A DNA stretch of 62,603 nucleotides from Gammaproteobacteria bacterium (GCA_008081045.1 VMDC01000009.1:1-62603); one strand, 5' to 3'; positions 46,952 to 58,923 are shown, numbered from the stretch's first letter. The notes: generated from the letters alone by a model not told the origin. Made by a program: numbers and translations.

Positions 46952-47743
46952 TTACAGGCCTGCTCTGGCCAGACACCACACATCGACTTGTGCCACGCCG
47001 TGCGCTTTAAGACTCTGAGCCAGAGCGTCAACTGTCGCACCGGTGGTCATGACGTCGTCGACGACCGCCACCCGTCTGATGGTGCCTAACTTCGCGCAGG
47101 CTTGCACGGTAAAGGCTGAACGCAGGTTTCGTCTTCTTGAGGCGGCATCTGTCATCTCGGTTTGCGAGGGGGTGTGCCTGACCCGTCGGACCAGGCTCCT
47201 GCAAGAGGGGATGCCAGCCAGGCTGGACAATCCTCTGACCAGCTCCTCAGACTGATTAAATCCCCGCATGTTCATCCGCCGCGGATGCAGCGGCACCGGC
47301 AACAGGAGCTGAGGTCGCGCTGAGGTCGGCAGACGCCGGACGGTGTGCTGAAAACGCTGAGCGAGCAGATACGCGAAGCTGGCGCCAATCTCCAGCCGAC
47401 CGTGGAATTTGAAGAGGCTGATGAGCTGCCGGACCGGTTTCGCGTAATGAAACAGCGCTTGCGTGCTGTCAAATGCAGGGGGGGCGCGCAGGCAGCGTCC
47501 ACAGCGCTGACCGGCCCGAACGTCTTGCGTCAGCGGTTCGCCGCAGATCGGGCAGCTGACTGAAATCCAGGGTAAATGCTCACAGCAGGCGGCACAAAGC
47601 CCTGAATCACTGCAGGTTTCCAGCCCGCATACCGGACACTCCGCCGGAATCAGTCTGCCCAGGCGGGTCAGCGAGTCTTTCGGTGTTTCTGTTCGCAGCC
47701 ACTTCACGTCTTTGAGCGTAGAAGGTTGACACAGTGTTGCCAA
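46952..47743 (-). CDS. ComF/GntX-family double zinc ribbon phosphoribosyltransferase-like protein
   Basis: 263 residues. An N-terminal zinc-ribbon region has CxxC pairs (CPVCGLETC, CAACC, CPICGEPL, CGRC), followed by a type I phosphoribosyltransferase fold with the PRPP loop RRVAVVDDVMTTGATVDA near the C-terminus. LLPVPLHPRRMNMRGFNQSEEL is the family core. ComF is needed for DNA uptake in competent bacteria; E. coli GntX is similar. Notably this genome lost pilQ in the window. It is divergent from the acyl-CoA dehydrogenase gene. Confidence 0.9.
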   Translation of the reverse strand: MATLCQPSTLKDVKWLRTETPKDSLTRLGRLIPAECPVCGLETCSDSGLCAACCEHLPWISVSCPICGEPLTQDVRAGQRCGRCLRAPPAFDSTQALFHYAKPVRQLISLFKFHGRLEIGASFAYLLAQRFQHTVRRLPTSARPQLLLPVPLHPRRMNMRGFNQSEELVRGLSSLAGIPSCRSLVRRVRHTPSQTEMTDAASRRRNLRSAFTVQACAKLGTIRRVAVVDDVMTTGATVDALAQSLKAHGVAQVDVWCLARAGL

Positions 47744-47794
47744 AAAATGCTGAAAAACCGGTGAGTCTGCACTGTCGGTGCAAGCAGCTTCGCC

Positions 47795-47800
47795 TATAAT
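47795..47800 (+). promoter_or_regulatory. candidate -10 element (TATAAT) for the acyl-CoA dehydrogenase gene
   Basis: A perfect TATAAT lies 86 bases before the ATG at 47886, with no good -35 at the expected distance. Confidence 0.35.
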
Positions 47801-47885
47801 CGCATCGAAACAATGCGGTTCGGTCTGTCAAAATCGGCAGCCCAGCGGACTCGACGAACCATCCGGCCTGAGCAGGAGCAATAAT

Positions 47886-49682
47886 ATGAACGCCTATCGC
47901 GCGCCACTCGGCGACATGCAGTTTCTGATGTCGGAGGTTTTCCGGGCCGACGAGGTGTTTGCTGCCATGCCGGGTACGGCGGAAGTGACTCCTGATCTGA
48001 TCAGCGCGATTCTTGAGGAGGCGGCTAAAATTGCGGAAAACTTGCTGTCGCCGATCAACCGGAACGGCGACCATGAGGGGTGCCAATGGACTGACGGAGT
48101 GGTCACAACGCCGGCGGGTTTCAAAGAAGCCTATGAAGAGTATGTTGCCGGTGGCTGGGCCGGTCTGACCGGCGAGATAGATTTTGGCGGGCAGGGTATG
48201 CCGAAATTGCTGTCTTCACAAATTGAGGAGATGTTCTTCGGCGCCAATTCCTCATTTGCGCTATACACCATCCTCACCACCGGTGCGACTCTCACGCTCA
48301 GTGAGCACGCATCGGCAGAGCTGAAGCAGCGCTATCTTCCCAAGATGTATGAAGGTCGCTGGACTGGCACCATGTGTCTGACCGAGCCGCATGCAGGGAC
48401 TGATCTCGGCATGATCAGAACCAAGGCGGTCCCCCAGGCCGATGGCAGCTATCGCATCACCGGCACGAAGATTTTCATCACCGCCGGTGAGCACGACCTG
48501 ACCGAAAATATCATTCACCTGGTGCTGGCCAAACTCCCGGATGCGCCTGCCGGGCCGAAGGGTATTTCCCTGTTTGTGGTTCCGAGGAACGCGGTGGACA
48601 ATGAAGGTGACCTTACCGGAGAGCTGAACGGTGTTTCCTGTGGGGCCGTCGAACACAAGATGGGCATCAAGGGATCCGCGACCTGTGTGATGAATTTTGA
48701 TAGCGCTCAGGGCTGGCTGGTTGGCGAGCTGAACCACGGGTTGTCCAACATGTTCACCATGATGAATTATGAACGGCTGTCGATGGGTTTGCAGAGTAAC
48801 GGACTGGCAGACAGTTCATACCAGACTGCTGCCGACTATGCCCGGGAACGCATTCAGGGTCGGTCGCCGACCGGGCCTCAGCAGCCTGAAAGTGCGGCTG
48901 ATCCGATTCTGGTTCACCCTGATGTGAGACGGATGTTGCTGACGATGCGGGCGAACATCATGGCCGGTCGCGCGCTGTCTATGTATGCGGCGATGCAGCT
49001 CGACATTTCCCGTTTTCATCCGGACCCGGAGCAGCGGCAGCAAGCAGACAGGCTGGTGGCGCTGCTGATTCCGGTTGCCAAAGCGTATTGCTCCGACCGC
49101 GGCTTCGAAATGTGTGTCATGGGACAACAGGTGCTCGGCGGTCATGGCTACGTCGCGGAATGGGGGCTGGAGCAGAATGTGCGTGATGCCCGCATCGCCC
49201 AGATTTACGAGGGAGCCAATGGGATTCAGGCGCTGGATCTGATGGGGCGCAAAACGGTGCGTGCCGGGGGTGAACTGTTGGCAGTGCTGCTGACTGAAAT
49301 GGATAAGTTTGTTGCAGATGCCCAGGATATTCCGGGCATGGACCGATATCTGCCACATTTGCTCAACAACCAGCAGATGATCCGCAGCGTCACCCGGAGT
49401 GTGATTGATCGCGCCAGCGACAATCCGGAGGAGATCGGAGCGGCTTCTTACGCCTACATGGAACTGCTTGGCCTGACGCTCTACAACTTTATGTGGCTGC
49501 GCATTCTGGCAGCGGTTCTGCCAAAGCTTCAGGCCGGGTCAGGCGACACGCCCCACCTCTCCGGACTGGTCAAGACAGCGGAATTCTTCTTTGCCCGGCT
49601 GCTGCCCAGAACCCGGGCGCTGATAGACGAAATCGAAGCCGGTGCGCAGACGCTTATGGCGATGAGTGCTGAGGAATTCTGA
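47886..49682 (+). CDS. acyl-CoA dehydrogenase
   Basis: FAD-dependent dehydrogenase, probably for fatty-acid or related acyl-CoA oxidation. 598 residues from ATG 47886, supported by AGGAG seven bases upstream and the family start MNAYRAPLGDMQFLM. The middle domain has MCLTEPHAGTDLGMIRTKA and ITGTKIFITAGEHDL. The C-terminal helical domain has the catalytic Glu region IYEGANGIQALDLMGRK and a further extension of about 130 residues, as in the long bacterial DUF-extended acyl-CoA dehydrogenases. The substrate cannot be deduced. It is a single gene, divergent from comF. Confidence 0.92.
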   Translation: MNAYRAPLGDMQFLMSEVFRADEVFAAMPGTAEVTPDLISAILEEAAKIAENLLSPINRNGDHEGCQWTDGVVTTPAGFKEAYEEYVAGGWAGLTGEIDFGGQGMPKLLSSQIEEMFFGANSSFALYTILTTGATLTLSEHASAELKQRYLPKMYEGRWTGTMCLTEPHAGTDLGMIRTKAVPQADGSYRITGTKIFITAGEHDLTENIIHLVLAKLPDAPAGPKGISLFVVPRNAVDNEGDLTGELNGVSCGAVEHKMGIKGSATCVMNFDSAQGWLVGELNHGLSNMFTMMNYERLSMGLQSNGLADSSYQTAADYARERIQGRSPTGPQQPESAADPILVHPDVRRMLLTMRANIMAGRALSMYAAMQLDISRFHPDPEQRQQADRLVALLIPVAKAYCSDRGFEMCVMGQQVLGGHGYVAEWGLEQNVRDARIAQIYEGANGIQALDLMGRKTVRAGGELLAVLLTEMDKFVADAQDIPGMDRYLPHLLNNQQMIRSVTRSVIDRASDNPEEIGAASYAYMELLGLTLYNFMWLRILAAVLPKLQAGSGDTPHLSGLVKTAEFFFARLLPRTRALIDEIEAGAQTLMAMSAEEF

Positions 49683-49731
49683 AACACCCTGCAAAGTCAT
49701 GGCGCGCAGCGGTCCCCAGCGGTATCAGCAG

Positions 49732-50594
<863 letters not shown>

Positions 50595-50705
50595 GGTTAT
50601 CTACAGCGGTATGTGGATAAGCTGTTGAGAACGGGCACAACAGCGTCTCAAGCTGTCGTTTCGCGAATAAATCTGCGCTCAGCTGAAAAATCTGGCTTCA
50701 GCAGA

Positions 50706-50733
50706 TAGACACAACTGGCCAAGCTTTTATACA
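50706..50733 (+). promoter_or_regulatory. sigma70 promoter of carAB
   Basis: TAGACA (5 of 6 matching TTGACA), a 16-base spacer and TATACA. Transcription would begin near 50741, giving a leader of about 140 nt ahead of carA that contains the attenuator-like hairpin. Confidence 0.6.
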
Positions 50734-50746
50734 ATTTCGGCTCAGT

Positions 50747-50788
50747 ATGACAAATGCTGAGATCTTACAGAACGGACGAATTTACTGA
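50747..50788 (+). CDS. possible 13-residue leader peptide ahead of carA
   Basis: ATG to TGA encodes MTNAEILQNGRIY. It begins within a few bases of the predicted transcript start and stops exactly where the terminator stem starts. It overlaps a second ORF (50754-50852) in another frame. Only one of them is likely to be used, and no ribosome site is visible. Confidence 0.3.
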   Translation: MTNAEILQNGRIY

Positions 50789-50852
50789 AAAGCGGAGCGA
50801 GGTTTTCCTCTCTCCGCTTTTTTTCGCCTGCAGAAAATACCAGCACAGATAA
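50754..50852 (+). CDS. possible 32-residue leader peptide reading through the carA attenuator
   Basis: ATG to TAA, 32 codons (MLRSYRTDEF... ending KYQHR). The ORF runs straight through the hairpin and its U-run, so a ribosome following the polymerase closely would melt the stem. This is the arrangement of the pyrBI leader of E. coli. No clear ribosome-binding site precedes it. Confidence 0.4.
   Translation: MLRSYRTDEFTEKRSEVFLSPLFFACRKYQHR
50788..50824 (+). terminator. attenuator-like terminator in the carAB leader
   Basis: Stem AGCGGAGCGAGG (50791-50802), loop TTTT, then CCTCTCTCCGCT with one mismatch, extended by A-U pairs, followed by seven T (50818-50824). It lies 57 bases before the carA start and about 50 bases after the predicted carAB transcript start. 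It could simply end dapB transcripts, but its position within the carA leader suggests attenuation. Confidence 0.75.
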
Positions 50853-50880
50853 AGGCAAGACGAACTGAAGAGGGTATGAA

Positions 50881-52050
50881 GTGACTCGAGAAGCGGTTCT
50901 GGCGTTAGCAGACGGCAGTATTTTCAAAGGCATTGCGATCGGCGCGCAGGGCAAGTCCAGCGGCGAGGTGGTATTTAATACCTCGATGACGGGTTATCAG
51001 GAGATTCTGACCGACCCTTCCTATGCTCAGCAGATTGTCACGCTGACATATCCCCATATCGGTAACACCGGTACCAACGATGAGGACAATGAGTCAGATT
51101 CGGTGTGGGCTTCCGGTCTGGTGATTCGCGATCTGCCGATGTTGGCCAGCAACTGGCGCAAGCAGCAGTCCCTGGAGGACTTTCTGTCCGAGCGGGGCGT
51201 GGTGGCGATCGCGGAGATTGATACCCGTCGCCTCACCAGAGTGCTGCGCGATCAGGGTCCGTTGAATGGCGCCATTGTGTCCGGTGAGGAACTGGCGGCG
51301 ATCGGTGAGGACGGTGCGGTCAGTCTGGCCAAAGCATTTCCGGGGCTTAAAGGCATGGACCTGGCCCGGGTCGTGAGCGCGAAGCATCCCTACCGCTGGG
51401 ATGAGAGCGTGTGGTCACTCGGTTCAGGCTATGGTGCCAGCTCTGACACTCGCTTTCGCGTGGTGGCTTACGATTTTGGCGTCAAGCGCAACATCCTGAG
51501 GATGCTGGCAGCACGCGGCTGCGAGATCACTGTCGTTCCGGCACAGACGCCTGCCAGTGAGGTACTGGCCATGCAGCCAGACGGGGTGTTTTTATCGAAT
51601 GGTCCGGGAGACCCTGAACCCTGTGACTACGCCATTGCTGCCATCAGTGAATTCCTCGAGGCTGACGTGCCTCTGTTCGGTATTTGCCTCGGTTGCCAGC
51701 TGCTCGCGCTGGCCTGTGGTGCTGCAACCGTCAAGATGCGTCTCGGTCACCATGGCGCAAATCACCCGGTGCAGAATCTGGCAGATGGCACGGTGATGAT
51801 TACCAGCCAGAATCACGGTTTTGCCGTCGATGCTGCGAGTCTGCCCGACAATGTAAGAGCCACTCACAAATCACTGTTCGATGACTCACTGCAGGGAATT
51901 GAGCGCAGTGACAAACCCGCATTCGGCTTTCAGGGTCACCCCGAAGCCAGTCCCGGACCTCATGATGTCGCGCCGCTGTTTGATCACTTCATCGAGCTGA
52001 TGGCGAACTCCACAAGCAACCGTCCACTGGACCGGAAGGAAGCAAGCTAA
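50881..52050 (+). CDS. carA: carbamoyl-phosphate synthase small chain
   Basis: Glutaminase subunit supplying ammonia for carbamoyl phosphate, used for pyrimidines and arginine. 389 residues, GTG start with GAGGG six bases upstream. The N-terminal CPSase domain reads [15 protein letters not shown] and [17 protein letters not shown]. The glutamine amidotransferase domain has the Cys nucleophile in [15 protein letters not shown], then [10 protein letters not shown], and His/Glu in [14 protein letters not shown]. carB follows 2 bases later. Confidence 0.97.
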   Translation: MTREAVLALADGSIFKGIAIGAQGKSSGEVVFNTSMTGYQEILTDPSYAQQIVTLTYPHIGNTGTNDEDNESDSVWASGLVIRDLPMLASNWRKQQSLEDFLSERGVVAIAEIDTRRLTRVLRDQGPLNGAIVSGEELAAIGEDGAVSLAKAFPGLKGMDLARVVSAKHPYRWDESVWSLGSGYGASSDTRFRVVAYDFGVKRNILRMLAARGCEITVVPAQTPASEVLAMQPDGVFLSNGPGDPEPCDYAIAAISEFLEADVPLFGICLGCQLLALACGAATVKMRLGHHGANHPVQNLADGTVMITSQNHGFAVDAASLPDNVRATHKSLFDDSLQGIERSDKPAFGFQGHPEASPGPHDVAPLFDHFIELMANSTSNRPLDRKEAS

Positions 52051-52052
52051 AG

Positions 52053-55000
52053 ATGCCCCGCAGAACTGATATCGACAGCATTCTTATCCTGGGGGCAGGC
52101 CCTATTGTCATCGGGCAAGCCTGCGAATTTGACTACTCCGGCGCACAGGCCTGTCAGGCGCTGCGTGAAGAAGGGTTTCGTGTGATCCTGGTGAACTCCA
52201 ATCCCGCGACCATCATGACGGACCCGGCGATGGCTGACGCCACCTACATTGAGCCGGTCAAGTGGCAGATTGTGGAAAAAATCATCGCTAAGGAGCGGCC
52301 GGACGCGATTCTCCCGACCATGGGCGGGCAGACTGCGCTCAACTGCGCTCTGGATCTGAATCGTCACGGCATCCTTGAAAAGTATGGCGTGGAGCTGATC
52401 GGTGCGAAGTGTGAGGCCATCGATAAAGCAGAAGATCGGGAGCTGTTCGACAACGCGATGGTCGCGATTGGGTTGGAAACCCCGCGTCACTTCATGGCGC
52501 GCAGTATGGAAGACGCCTTCGCGGGTCTCGAATCAATTGGCTTTCCCTGCATCATCAGGCCGTCTTTTACCCTGGGCGGCAGTGGCGGCGGCATCGCCTA
52601 CAATCGTGAGGAATTTGAGGAGATCTGTGCTCGCGGCCTTGAGCTTTCTCCCACCAATGAACTGCTCATCGATGAGTCACTCATTGGCTGGAAGGAATAT
52701 GAAATGGAGGTGGTCAGAGACAAGAACGACAATTGCATCATTGTCTGCGCCATTGAGAATTTTGATGCGATGGGTGTGCACACCGGTGATTCAATTACCG
52801 TTGCGCCCGCACAGACTCTGACTGACAAGGAATATCAGATCATGCGCAACGCCTCTATTGCGGTGTTGCGGGAGATTGGCGTAGAGACCGGCGGCTCTAA
52901 CGTGCAGTTTGCGGTGAATCCTGATAATGGTCGCCTGGTTGTTATTGAAATGAACCCGCGTGTGTCGCGTTCGTCTGCTCTGGCATCCAAAGCCACAGGT
53001 TTTCCGATCGCCAGAGTGGCCGCAAAACTGGCGATTGGCTTCACGCTAGATGAACTGCGAAATGAAATTACCGGTGGAGTCACACCGGCATCGTTTGAAC
53101 CGGCGATCGACTACGTGGTGACCAAGATTCCACGGTTCACTTTTGAGAAATTCCCGGAGGCTGATGATCGCATTACGACGCAGATGAAATCCGTCGGTGA
53201 GGTTATGGCGATCGGGCGCACGTTTCAGGAGTCAATGCAGAAGGCGCTGCGCGGCCTTGAAGTGGGCATGTGTGGTTTTGATCCGATTCTCCAAGCTGAC
53301 CTGAGTAATGCCAAGGCGGTCCTTACCCGGGAGCTCACTGAACCCGGCGCTCAGCGTATCTGGTTCGTTGCTGATGCCTTTCGCTTGGGCTGGTCAGTGG
53401 CGACGGTATTCGATCTCAGTGGTATCGACCCGTGGTTCCTGATTCAGATTGAAGACCTCATCAAGTCCGAAGAATTGCTGCAGACGCAGCAGCTTTCCGA
53501 GCTGGATCAGCGCGCCATGCGCTCACTGAAACGTAAGGGGTTTTCTGACAAGCGCATGGCTCAGCTGCTGGGAGTCTCGGAAGGAGAAGTGTTGCAGGCG
53601 CGCCATGCCCTGGGAGTCCGCCCTGTGTACAAGCGCGTCGACACCTGCGCGGCTGAGTTCGTGTCGACCACGGCCTACATGTATTCCACCTATGAAGAAG
53701 AGTGTGAGGCCCTGCCAAGCGATCGCGACAAAATCATGGTGCTGGGAGGCGGCCCCAACCGGGTCGGGCAGGGTATCGAGTTCGATTATTGCTGTGTGCA
53801 GGCGGCTTTGGCTATGCGCGAAGATGGCTTCGAAACCATCATGGTGAACTGTAATCCTGAGACGGTTTCGACTGACTTCAATATTTCGGACCGCCTGTAT
53901 TTTGAGCCGCTTACCTTCGAGGATGTCATCGAAGTGGTCAAGCTGGAACGGCCTGTCGGGGTGATCGTCCAGTTCGGCGGGCAAACACCGCTCAATCTGG
54001 TCAAGCAGCTCGAAGACGCGGGTGTGCCGGTAATCGGTACCAGCCCAGATGCAATCGATCGCGCCGAAGATCGCGAGCGTTTTCAGCAGCTCATTGAAAA
54101 ACTCGATCTGAAACAGCCACCAAACTGCACGGTTCGCTCGGTTGAAGAGGGATTGGAACAGGCAGCAGATATTGATTATCCGCTGGTTGTCAGACCTTCC
54201 TATGTACTGGGCGGTCGGGCGATGGAAATTGTCTATAACGAAGCCGAGCTGCAGCGCTATATGCACGACGCGGTCAAGGTATCCAATGAGAGTCCGGTAC
54301 TGCTCGATCACTTTCTCAGTTCGGCGATCGAGATTGATGTCGATGTGGTCAGTGACGGGCAGCAGGTTGTGGTGGGCGCGATCATGCAACACATTGAGCA
54401 GGCGGGCATTCATTCCGGCGATTCAGCCTGCTCGCTGCCGCCCTATAACCTGACAGATGAAGTTCAGGACAGGATCAGGGAGCAGGTTACCGCGTTGGCG
54501 CTTGAGCTGGGCGTGGTGGGTCTGATGAATACTCAGCTCGCCTATCAGGATGGCGAGGTCTATATCATCGAGGTCAATCCACGGGCGTCACGCACGGTGC
54601 CGTTTGTCTCCAAATGCATCGGCACCTCGCTGGCCAAGGTGGCGGCGCGCTGCATGATTGGCAAGACGCTAGAGGAACAGGGCTTCACTGAGGAAGTCGT
54701 GCCAAAGACTTTCGCAGTTAAGGAAGCTGTTTTTCCTTTCAGTAAGTTTCCGGGTGTTGATCCTATTCTCGGGCCGGAAATGAAATCGACCGGAGAAGTC
54801 ATGGGCGTGGGCGAGACTTTTGCAGAGGCCTACGCCAAGGCCCAGATGGGCGCAGGCGATGTGATTGAAGAATCGGGAACCTGCTTTATCAGCGTGAGAG
54901 ACCGCGACAAGCCTTTTGTCGTGGAGGTTGCCAGGCGGGCTCTGGCGCTGGGGTATGAACTGGTTGCAACGCACGGCACTGCGGCGGTGATCGCAGACGC

Positions 55001-55271
55001 GGGCCTGAAGGTCAAGGGTGTGAATAAGGTTGCCGAAGGTAGACCCCATATAGTCGATATGCTAAAAAATGATGAGATTCAGGTGGTGTTCAACACGACA
55101 GAAGGCAAACAGGCGATCGCGGATTCGTCTACCATCAGACGGACCGCACTGCGCCACAGCGTGTTTTGCACCACCACAATCGCAGGGGCGCTGGCAGTCT
55201 GTGATGCGCTGGAATTCGGCAACAACATGTCGGTTTACACCTTGCAGGACCTGCATGCAGACCTCCATTAA
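52053..55271 (+). CDS. carB: carbamoyl-phosphate synthase large chain
   Basis: Makes carbamoyl phosphate from bicarbonate, ammonia and two ATP. 1072 residues with the duplicated ATP-grasp halves: [21 protein letters not shown] at the start and [21 protein letters not shown] in the second half. The repeats [20 protein letters not shown] and [20 protein letters not shown] mark the two active sites. An oligomerisation domain (about 400-550) and a C-terminal MGS-like allosteric domain (about 935-1072) follow. It is directly downstream of carA. Confidence 0.98.
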   Translation: MPRRTDIDSILILGAGPIVIGQACEFDYSGAQACQALREEGFRVILVNSNPATIMTDPAMADATYIEPVKWQIVEKIIAKERPDAILPTMGGQTALNCALDLNRHGILEKYGVELIGAKCEAIDKAEDRELFDNAMVAIGLETPRHFMARSMEDAFAGLESIGFPCIIRPSFTLGGSGGGIAYNREEFEEICARGLELSPTNELLIDESLIGWKEYEMEVVRDKNDNCIIVCAIENFDAMGVHTGDSITVAPAQTLTDKEYQIMRNASIAVLREIGVETGGSNVQFAVNPDNGRLVVIEMNPRVSRSSALASKATGFPIARVAAKLAIGFTLDELRNEITGGVTPASFEPAIDYVVTKIPRFTFEKFPEADDRITTQMKSVGEVMAIGRTFQESMQKALRGLEVGMCGFDPILQADLSNAKAVLTRELTEPGAQRIWFVADAFRLGWSVATVFDLSGIDPWFLIQIEDLIKSEELLQTQQLSELDQRAMRSLKRKGFSDKRMAQLLGVSEGEVLQARHALGVRPVYKRVDTCAAEFVSTTAYMYSTYEEECEALPSDRDKIMVLGGGPNRVGQGIEFDYCCVQAALAMREDGFETIMVNCNPETVSTDFNISDRLYFEPLTFEDVIEVVKLERPVGVIVQFGGQTPLNLVKQLEDAGVPVIGTSPDAIDRAEDRERFQQLIEKLDLKQPPNCTVRSVEEGLEQAADIDYPLVVRPSYVLGGRAMEIVYNEAELQRYMHDAVKVSNESPVLLDHFLSSAIEIDVDVVSDGQQVVVGAIMQHIEQAGIHSGDSACSLPPYNLTDEVQDRIREQVTALALELGVVGLMNTQLAYQDGEVYIIEVNPRASRTVPFVSKCIGTSLAKVAARCMIGKTLEEQGFTEEVVPKTFAVKEAVFPFSKFPGVDPILGPEMKSTGEVMGVGETFAEAYAKAQMGAGDVIEESGTCFISVRDRDKPFVVEVARRALALGYELVATHGTAAVIADAGLKVKGVNKVAEGRPHIVDMLKNDEIQVVFNTTEGKQAIADSSTIRRTALRHSVFCTTTIAGALAVCDALEFGNNMSVYTLQDLHADLH

Positions 55272-55316
55272 TCACCGGCCCTTATCGTGCCACTGAGAAA
55301 ACGCTGACACATTCCT

Positions 55317-55799
55317 ATGTCGATAACGAAAGTTCCCATGACGGTCAAGGGTGCCGAAGCCCTGCGTGATGAGCTCAATGAGCTTAAAAGCGTGACCAGG
55401 CCGAAGATAACTGCAGCGATTGCCGAGGCAAGAGAGCACGGCGATCTGAAAGAAAATGCGGAATATCATGCCGCGCGTGAGCAGCAGAGCTTCTGTGAGG
55501 GTCGCATCAAGGAAATTGAGGGCAAACTTGCCGATGCCGAGATTATTGATGTCAGCAAGATTGAACCCTCGGGCAGAGTGATATTCGGCACGACCGTGAC
55601 TCTGTACAACCTGGAAACCGAAGAGTCAGTGACCTATCAGATTGTTGGTGAGGATGAGGCCGACGTGGCGGCAGGTAAAATCTCGGTGGTTTCGCCGATT
55701 GCAAGGGCCATCATGGGCAAGCATGAGGGAGATGAAGTTGTGGTGAAAGCACCGGCGGGTGATCTTGAGTTCGAGATCGAAGCGGTGGTACACATCTGA
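55317..55799 (+). CDS. greA: transcription elongation factor GreA
   Basis: Rescues backtracked RNA polymerase by stimulating transcript cleavage. 160 residues: an N-terminal coiled coil with the acidic tip [21 protein letters not shown] (in parts; the key Asp/Glu lie in [11 protein letters not shown]) and a C-terminal FKBP-like domain ending [16 protein letters not shown]. It follows carB by 45 bases, as in pseudomonads and E. coli relatives, and converges with yhbY across 22 bases that hold a short hairpin (CCGGG/CCCGG). Confidence 0.97.
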   Translation: MSITKVPMTVKGAEALRDELNELKSVTRPKITAAIAEAREHGDLKENAEYHAAREQQSFCEGRIKEIEGKLADAEIIDVSKIEPSGRVIFGTTVTLYNLETEESVTYQIVGEDEADVAAGKISVVSPIARAIMGKHEGDEVVVKAPAGDLEFEIEAVVHI

Positions 55800-55821
55800 T
55801 GTACCGGGTCTGTGTCCCGGG

Positions 55822-56133
55822 CTAGGGTGCTTTTCTGATCAGATTGGACAGCCTGGGGTCGGGTCGCTTGGCCGCACGATAGAGCAGCACAACGTGGCCG
55901 ATGCTTTGCACTGACTCAGCGTGATGGGTGCCACAGATCTCCTCGATCATGGCACTGCGCTTTTCACGGTCAGGAACCTGCAGTTTGATCTTGATGAGCT
56001 CATGGGCTTCAAGAGCGCGATGAATTTCCTGGGTGACGTTCTCGGTCAGCCCTTTTTGTGCAATTATGACCAAGGGCTTGAGTGCGTGACCTATCGCTCT
56101 GAAGCGTTTTTTCTCTGCGTTGCTAAGACTCAT
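55822..56133 (-). CDS. yhbY: YhbY family ribosome-assembly RNA-binding protein
   Basis: 103 residues of the CRM (CRS1-YhbY) domain: LSNAEKKRFRAIGHALKPLVIIAQKGLTE (in parts) with the GxxG-type loop, EIHRALEAHELIKIKL and VQSIGHVVLLYR. These small proteins associate with pre-50S ribosomal particles. The gene is oriented opposite to rlmE, with its start 85 bases away, the conserved divergent pair seen in E. coli. Confidence 0.94.
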   Translation of the reverse strand: MSLSNAEKKRFRAIGHALKPLVIIAQKGLTENVTQEIHRALEAHELIKIKLQVPDREKRSAMIEEICGTHHAESVQSIGHVVLLYRAAKRPDPRLSNLIRKAP

Positions 56134-56218
56134 CGGTCTGCCTTGTCGGTCGGCGGGAACCGGATTCTAGCAACTCACTTCCACTTCGGATACCGGGTTT
56201 TCAGCTCACTATCAGGAC

Positions 56219-56839
56219 ATGGCAAGATCAAAGAGCAGTAAACAGTGGTTGCGAGAGCATTTCGATGACGACTATGTGCGGCGTAGCCAGGGTGCGGGCT
56301 ACCGGTCGCGGGCCAGCTACAAGCTGCTGGAGATGCAGGAAAAAGACAGGCTGATCAGACCGGGCATGACGGTGGTAGATCTCGGTGCTGCTCCCGGTGG
56401 CTGGTCTCAGGTAGCGGCAGAACTGGTGGGCGATGAAGGCAGAGTCGTAGCGTCTGATATCCTGCCAATGGACGCGATTGCAGGGGTAGACTTTGTGCAG
56501 GGCGATTTCACGGACGACCTGGTTTATGAACGCCTGCTGTCGGTCATTGGTGAACCCGGAGCAGACCTTGTAATTTCTGATATGGCCCCCAATATCACCG
56601 GTATGAGCGAAATTGACCAGCCCCGCAGTTTGGGACTGGCAGAACTGGCTCTTGAGTTGGCGAAAACCATACTGAAACCCGGGGCGTACTTCCTAGTGAA
56701 GCTGTTCCAGGGCGCAGGTTACCCCGAATACCATCGGGAAATGCAGTCCAGCTTTAACAGCATCAAAACCAGAAAGCCCAAGGCTTCCAGAGCCCGTTCT
56801 CGCGAGGTCTATCTGCTCGGTTCAGGTTTTCAGCCCTGA
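56219..56839 (+). CDS. rlmE: 23S rRNA (uridine-2552-2'-O)-methyltransferase RlmE (FtsJ)
   Basis: Methylates U2552 late in 50S maturation. 206 residues: [33 protein letters not shown] with the catalytic Lys, the SAM motif [26 protein letters not shown] with the catalytic Asp, and FLVKLFQG with the second Lys. It is upstream of ftsH, as in E. coli. No sigma32 promoter like that of hslV is visible in front of it. Confidence 0.97.
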   Translation: MARSKSSKQWLREHFDDDYVRRSQGAGYRSRASYKLLEMQEKDRLIRPGMTVVDLGAAPGGWSQVAAELVGDEGRVVASDILPMDAIAGVDFVQGDFTDDLVYERLLSVIGEPGADLVISDMAPNITGMSEIDQPRSLGLAELALELAKTILKPGAYFLVKLFQGAGYPEYHREMQSSFNSIKTRKPKASRARSREVYLLGSGFQP

Positions 56840-56967
56840 GCCGCCAGCGCGCACTGCGGTGAGGAGCGTGCAAAATTTTCTGCAGTCATTAGAATGATCT
56901 GCGTAGTCTGCCCGAGCGGCAGTGTAGTCTCAGTGCCATTGGCTCTGATCAATTAGGAGATAAGTCC

Positions 56968-58923
56968 TTGAATGACATGGCAAAAAATCTAATTCTCTGG
57001 ATGATAATTGCCGGGGTGTTGCTGACGGTATTCAATAATATCAATCAGGAAACCCGGGAAGAGAATATCAACTATTCTCAGTTCATCAGGGAAGTGCGCT
57101 CTGGTCGCGTCGATGCGGTAGAGCTGGCCGGTATCAACATTACCGGTATTCGCTCGGACAACAGTCAGTTTCGGACCATCATGCCGCTTATCGGTGATGA
57201 CCAGCTGATGAATGATCTGTTCGAAAATAATGTCGAGATCATTGCAAACGAGCCAGAACAGCAGAGCATCTGGACTCAGCTGCTGGTTGCCAGCTTTCCC
57301 ATCCTGATCATTATTGCGTTGTTTTTCTTCTTCATGCGCCAGATGCAGGGTGGTGGTGCCGGCGGTCGGGGTGGCCCGATGTCCTTCGGCAAGAGCAAGG
57401 CCAAACTGCTGGGCGAAGATCAGATCAAAGTCACCTTCGCTGACGTTGCCGGTGTAGAGGAAGCGAAAGAAGACGTCGAGGAACTGGTGGAGTTTCTGCG
57501 CGAGCCGGATAAGTTTCAGCGTCTTGGCGGAAAGATTCCCCGGGGTATTCTGATGGTGGGCCAGCCGGGAACCGGCAAGACCCTGCTGGCAAAAGCCATC
57601 GCCGGTGAGGCCAAGGTGCCGTTCTTTTCCATCTCCGGATCAGACTTTGTGGAAATGTTTGTGGGCGTGGGAGCTTCGAGAGTCCGCGACATGTTTGATC
57701 AGGCCAAAAAACAGTCACCCTGCATTATCTTCATCGACGAGATCGATGCGGTCGGGCGTCATCGTGGCGCTGGTCTCGGTGGCGGTCATGATGAACGGGA
57801 GCAGACTCTGAACCAGTTGCTGGTCGAAATGGATGGCTTTGAGGTTAATGATGGGGTCATTGTCATGGCGGCTACCAACCGGCCAGATGTCCTCGACCCG
57901 GCGCTGTTGCGTCCCGGACGATTCGATCGGCAGGTGGTTGTGGGTCTTCCTGACATTCGCGGCCGAGAGCAGATTCTCAAGGTGCACATGCGCAAGGTTC
58001 CTATTGACGATCGTGTTGAGGCCAGCGTGATAGCCAGAGGGACGCCCGGCTTCTCCGGCGCTGATTTGGCCAACCTTGTCAACGAGGCTGCGTTGTTCGC
58101 GGCGCGGGCAAGCAAGCGCCTGGTCACCATGGAAGAATTCGAGAAGGCCAAAGACAAGATCATGATGGGCGCCGAGCGCAAATCGATGGTGATGTCTGAG
58201 AAGGAGCGTCTGAACACGGCTTACCATGAATCAGGTCATGCCATCGTCGGTCGTCTGATGCCGGAGCATGATCCGGTCTACAAAGTGAGCATCATTCCTC
58301 GCGGCCGTGCGCTGGGTGTGACGATGTTCCTGCCAGAGGAAGACCGCTACAGCTACAGCAAGCAGCACATTCTCAGCCAGATCTGCAGCCTCTACGGGGG
58401 TCGAATCGCGGAAGAAATGACGCTCGGTAAAGAAGGAGTGACAACTGGCGCCTCTAACGATATCCAGCGGGCAACAGAAATGGCCCGGAATATGGTGACC
58501 AAGTGGGGTCTTTCTGAAGAGCTGGGACCCCTTCTTTACTCTGAAGATGAAGGTGAGGTCTTTCTCGGACGCTCGGCGGCTTCACAGGCCAAATCGGTGT
58601 CCAGTGAAACGGCAATGGCGATCGATCGCGAAGTCCGAAAAATAATCGACGAGTGTTACGGAAAAGCTGAACAGATTCTGGAAGATAATCGCCACCTGCT
58701 TGAGATCATGAAGGATGCGCTGATGGAATATGAAACCATCGACTCTGATCAGATTGATGACATCATGCAGGGCAAAACCCCGAGACCCCCAATGGGTTGG
58801 AGTGACTCTGATAACGGCGGTTCAGGCGCTACGCCTGTAGAGGACGAAGTCGCTAAGCCTCGCGCGGAGACAAGCCCCGATGGCCAATCAGGACCGATCG
58901 GTGGTCCTGCCGGCGAGCACTAG
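56968..58923 (+). CDS. ftsH: ATP-dependent zinc metalloprotease FtsH
   Basis: Membrane-bound AAA+ protease that degrades sigma32, LpxC and misassembled membrane proteins. 651 residues: two N-terminal membrane helices flanking a periplasmic domain (about 5-24 and 105-125), Walker [15 protein letters not shown] (GQPG instead of the usual GPPG), Walker [15 protein letters not shown] region and the zinc motif HESGHAIVG. The start is TTG 56968, because AGGAG lies 8 bases before it; an ATG three codons later is possible. The last 44 bases overlap folP. Confidence 0.96.
   Translation: MNDMAKNLILWMIIAGVLLTVFNNINQETREENINYSQFIREVRSGRVDAVELAGINITGIRSDNSQFRTIMPLIGDDQLMNDLFENNVEIIANEPEQQSIWTQLLVASFPILIIIALFFFFMRQMQGGGAGGRGGPMSFGKSKAKLLGEDQIKVTFADVAGVEEAKEDVEELVEFLREPDKFQRLGGKIPRGILMVGQPGTGKTLLAKAIAGEAKVPFFSISGSDFVEMFVGVGASRVRDMFDQAKKQSPCIIFIDEIDAVGRHRGAGLGGGHDEREQTLNQLLVEMDGFEVNDGVIVMAATNRPDVLDPALLRPGRFDRQVVVGLPDIRGREQILKVHMRKVPIDDRVEASVIARGTPGFSGADLANLVNEAALFAARASKRLVTMEEFEKAKDKIMMGAERKSMVMSEKERLNTAYHESGHAIVGRLMPEHDPVYKVSIIPRGRALGVTMFLPEEDRYSYSKQHILSQICSLYGGRIAEEMTLGKEGVTTGASNDIQRATEMARNMVTKWGLSEELGPLLYSEDEGEVFLGRSAASQAKSVSSETAMAIDREVRKIIDECYGKAEQILEDNRHLLEIMKDALMEYETIDSDQIDDIMQGKTPRPPMGWSDSDNGGSGATPVEDEVAKPRAETSPDGQSGPIGGPAGEH

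Noticed and set aside
53523..54413. 296-residue ORF antisense to carB
   Set aside because: carB is intact and highly conserved here; there is no independent support for the antisense frame.
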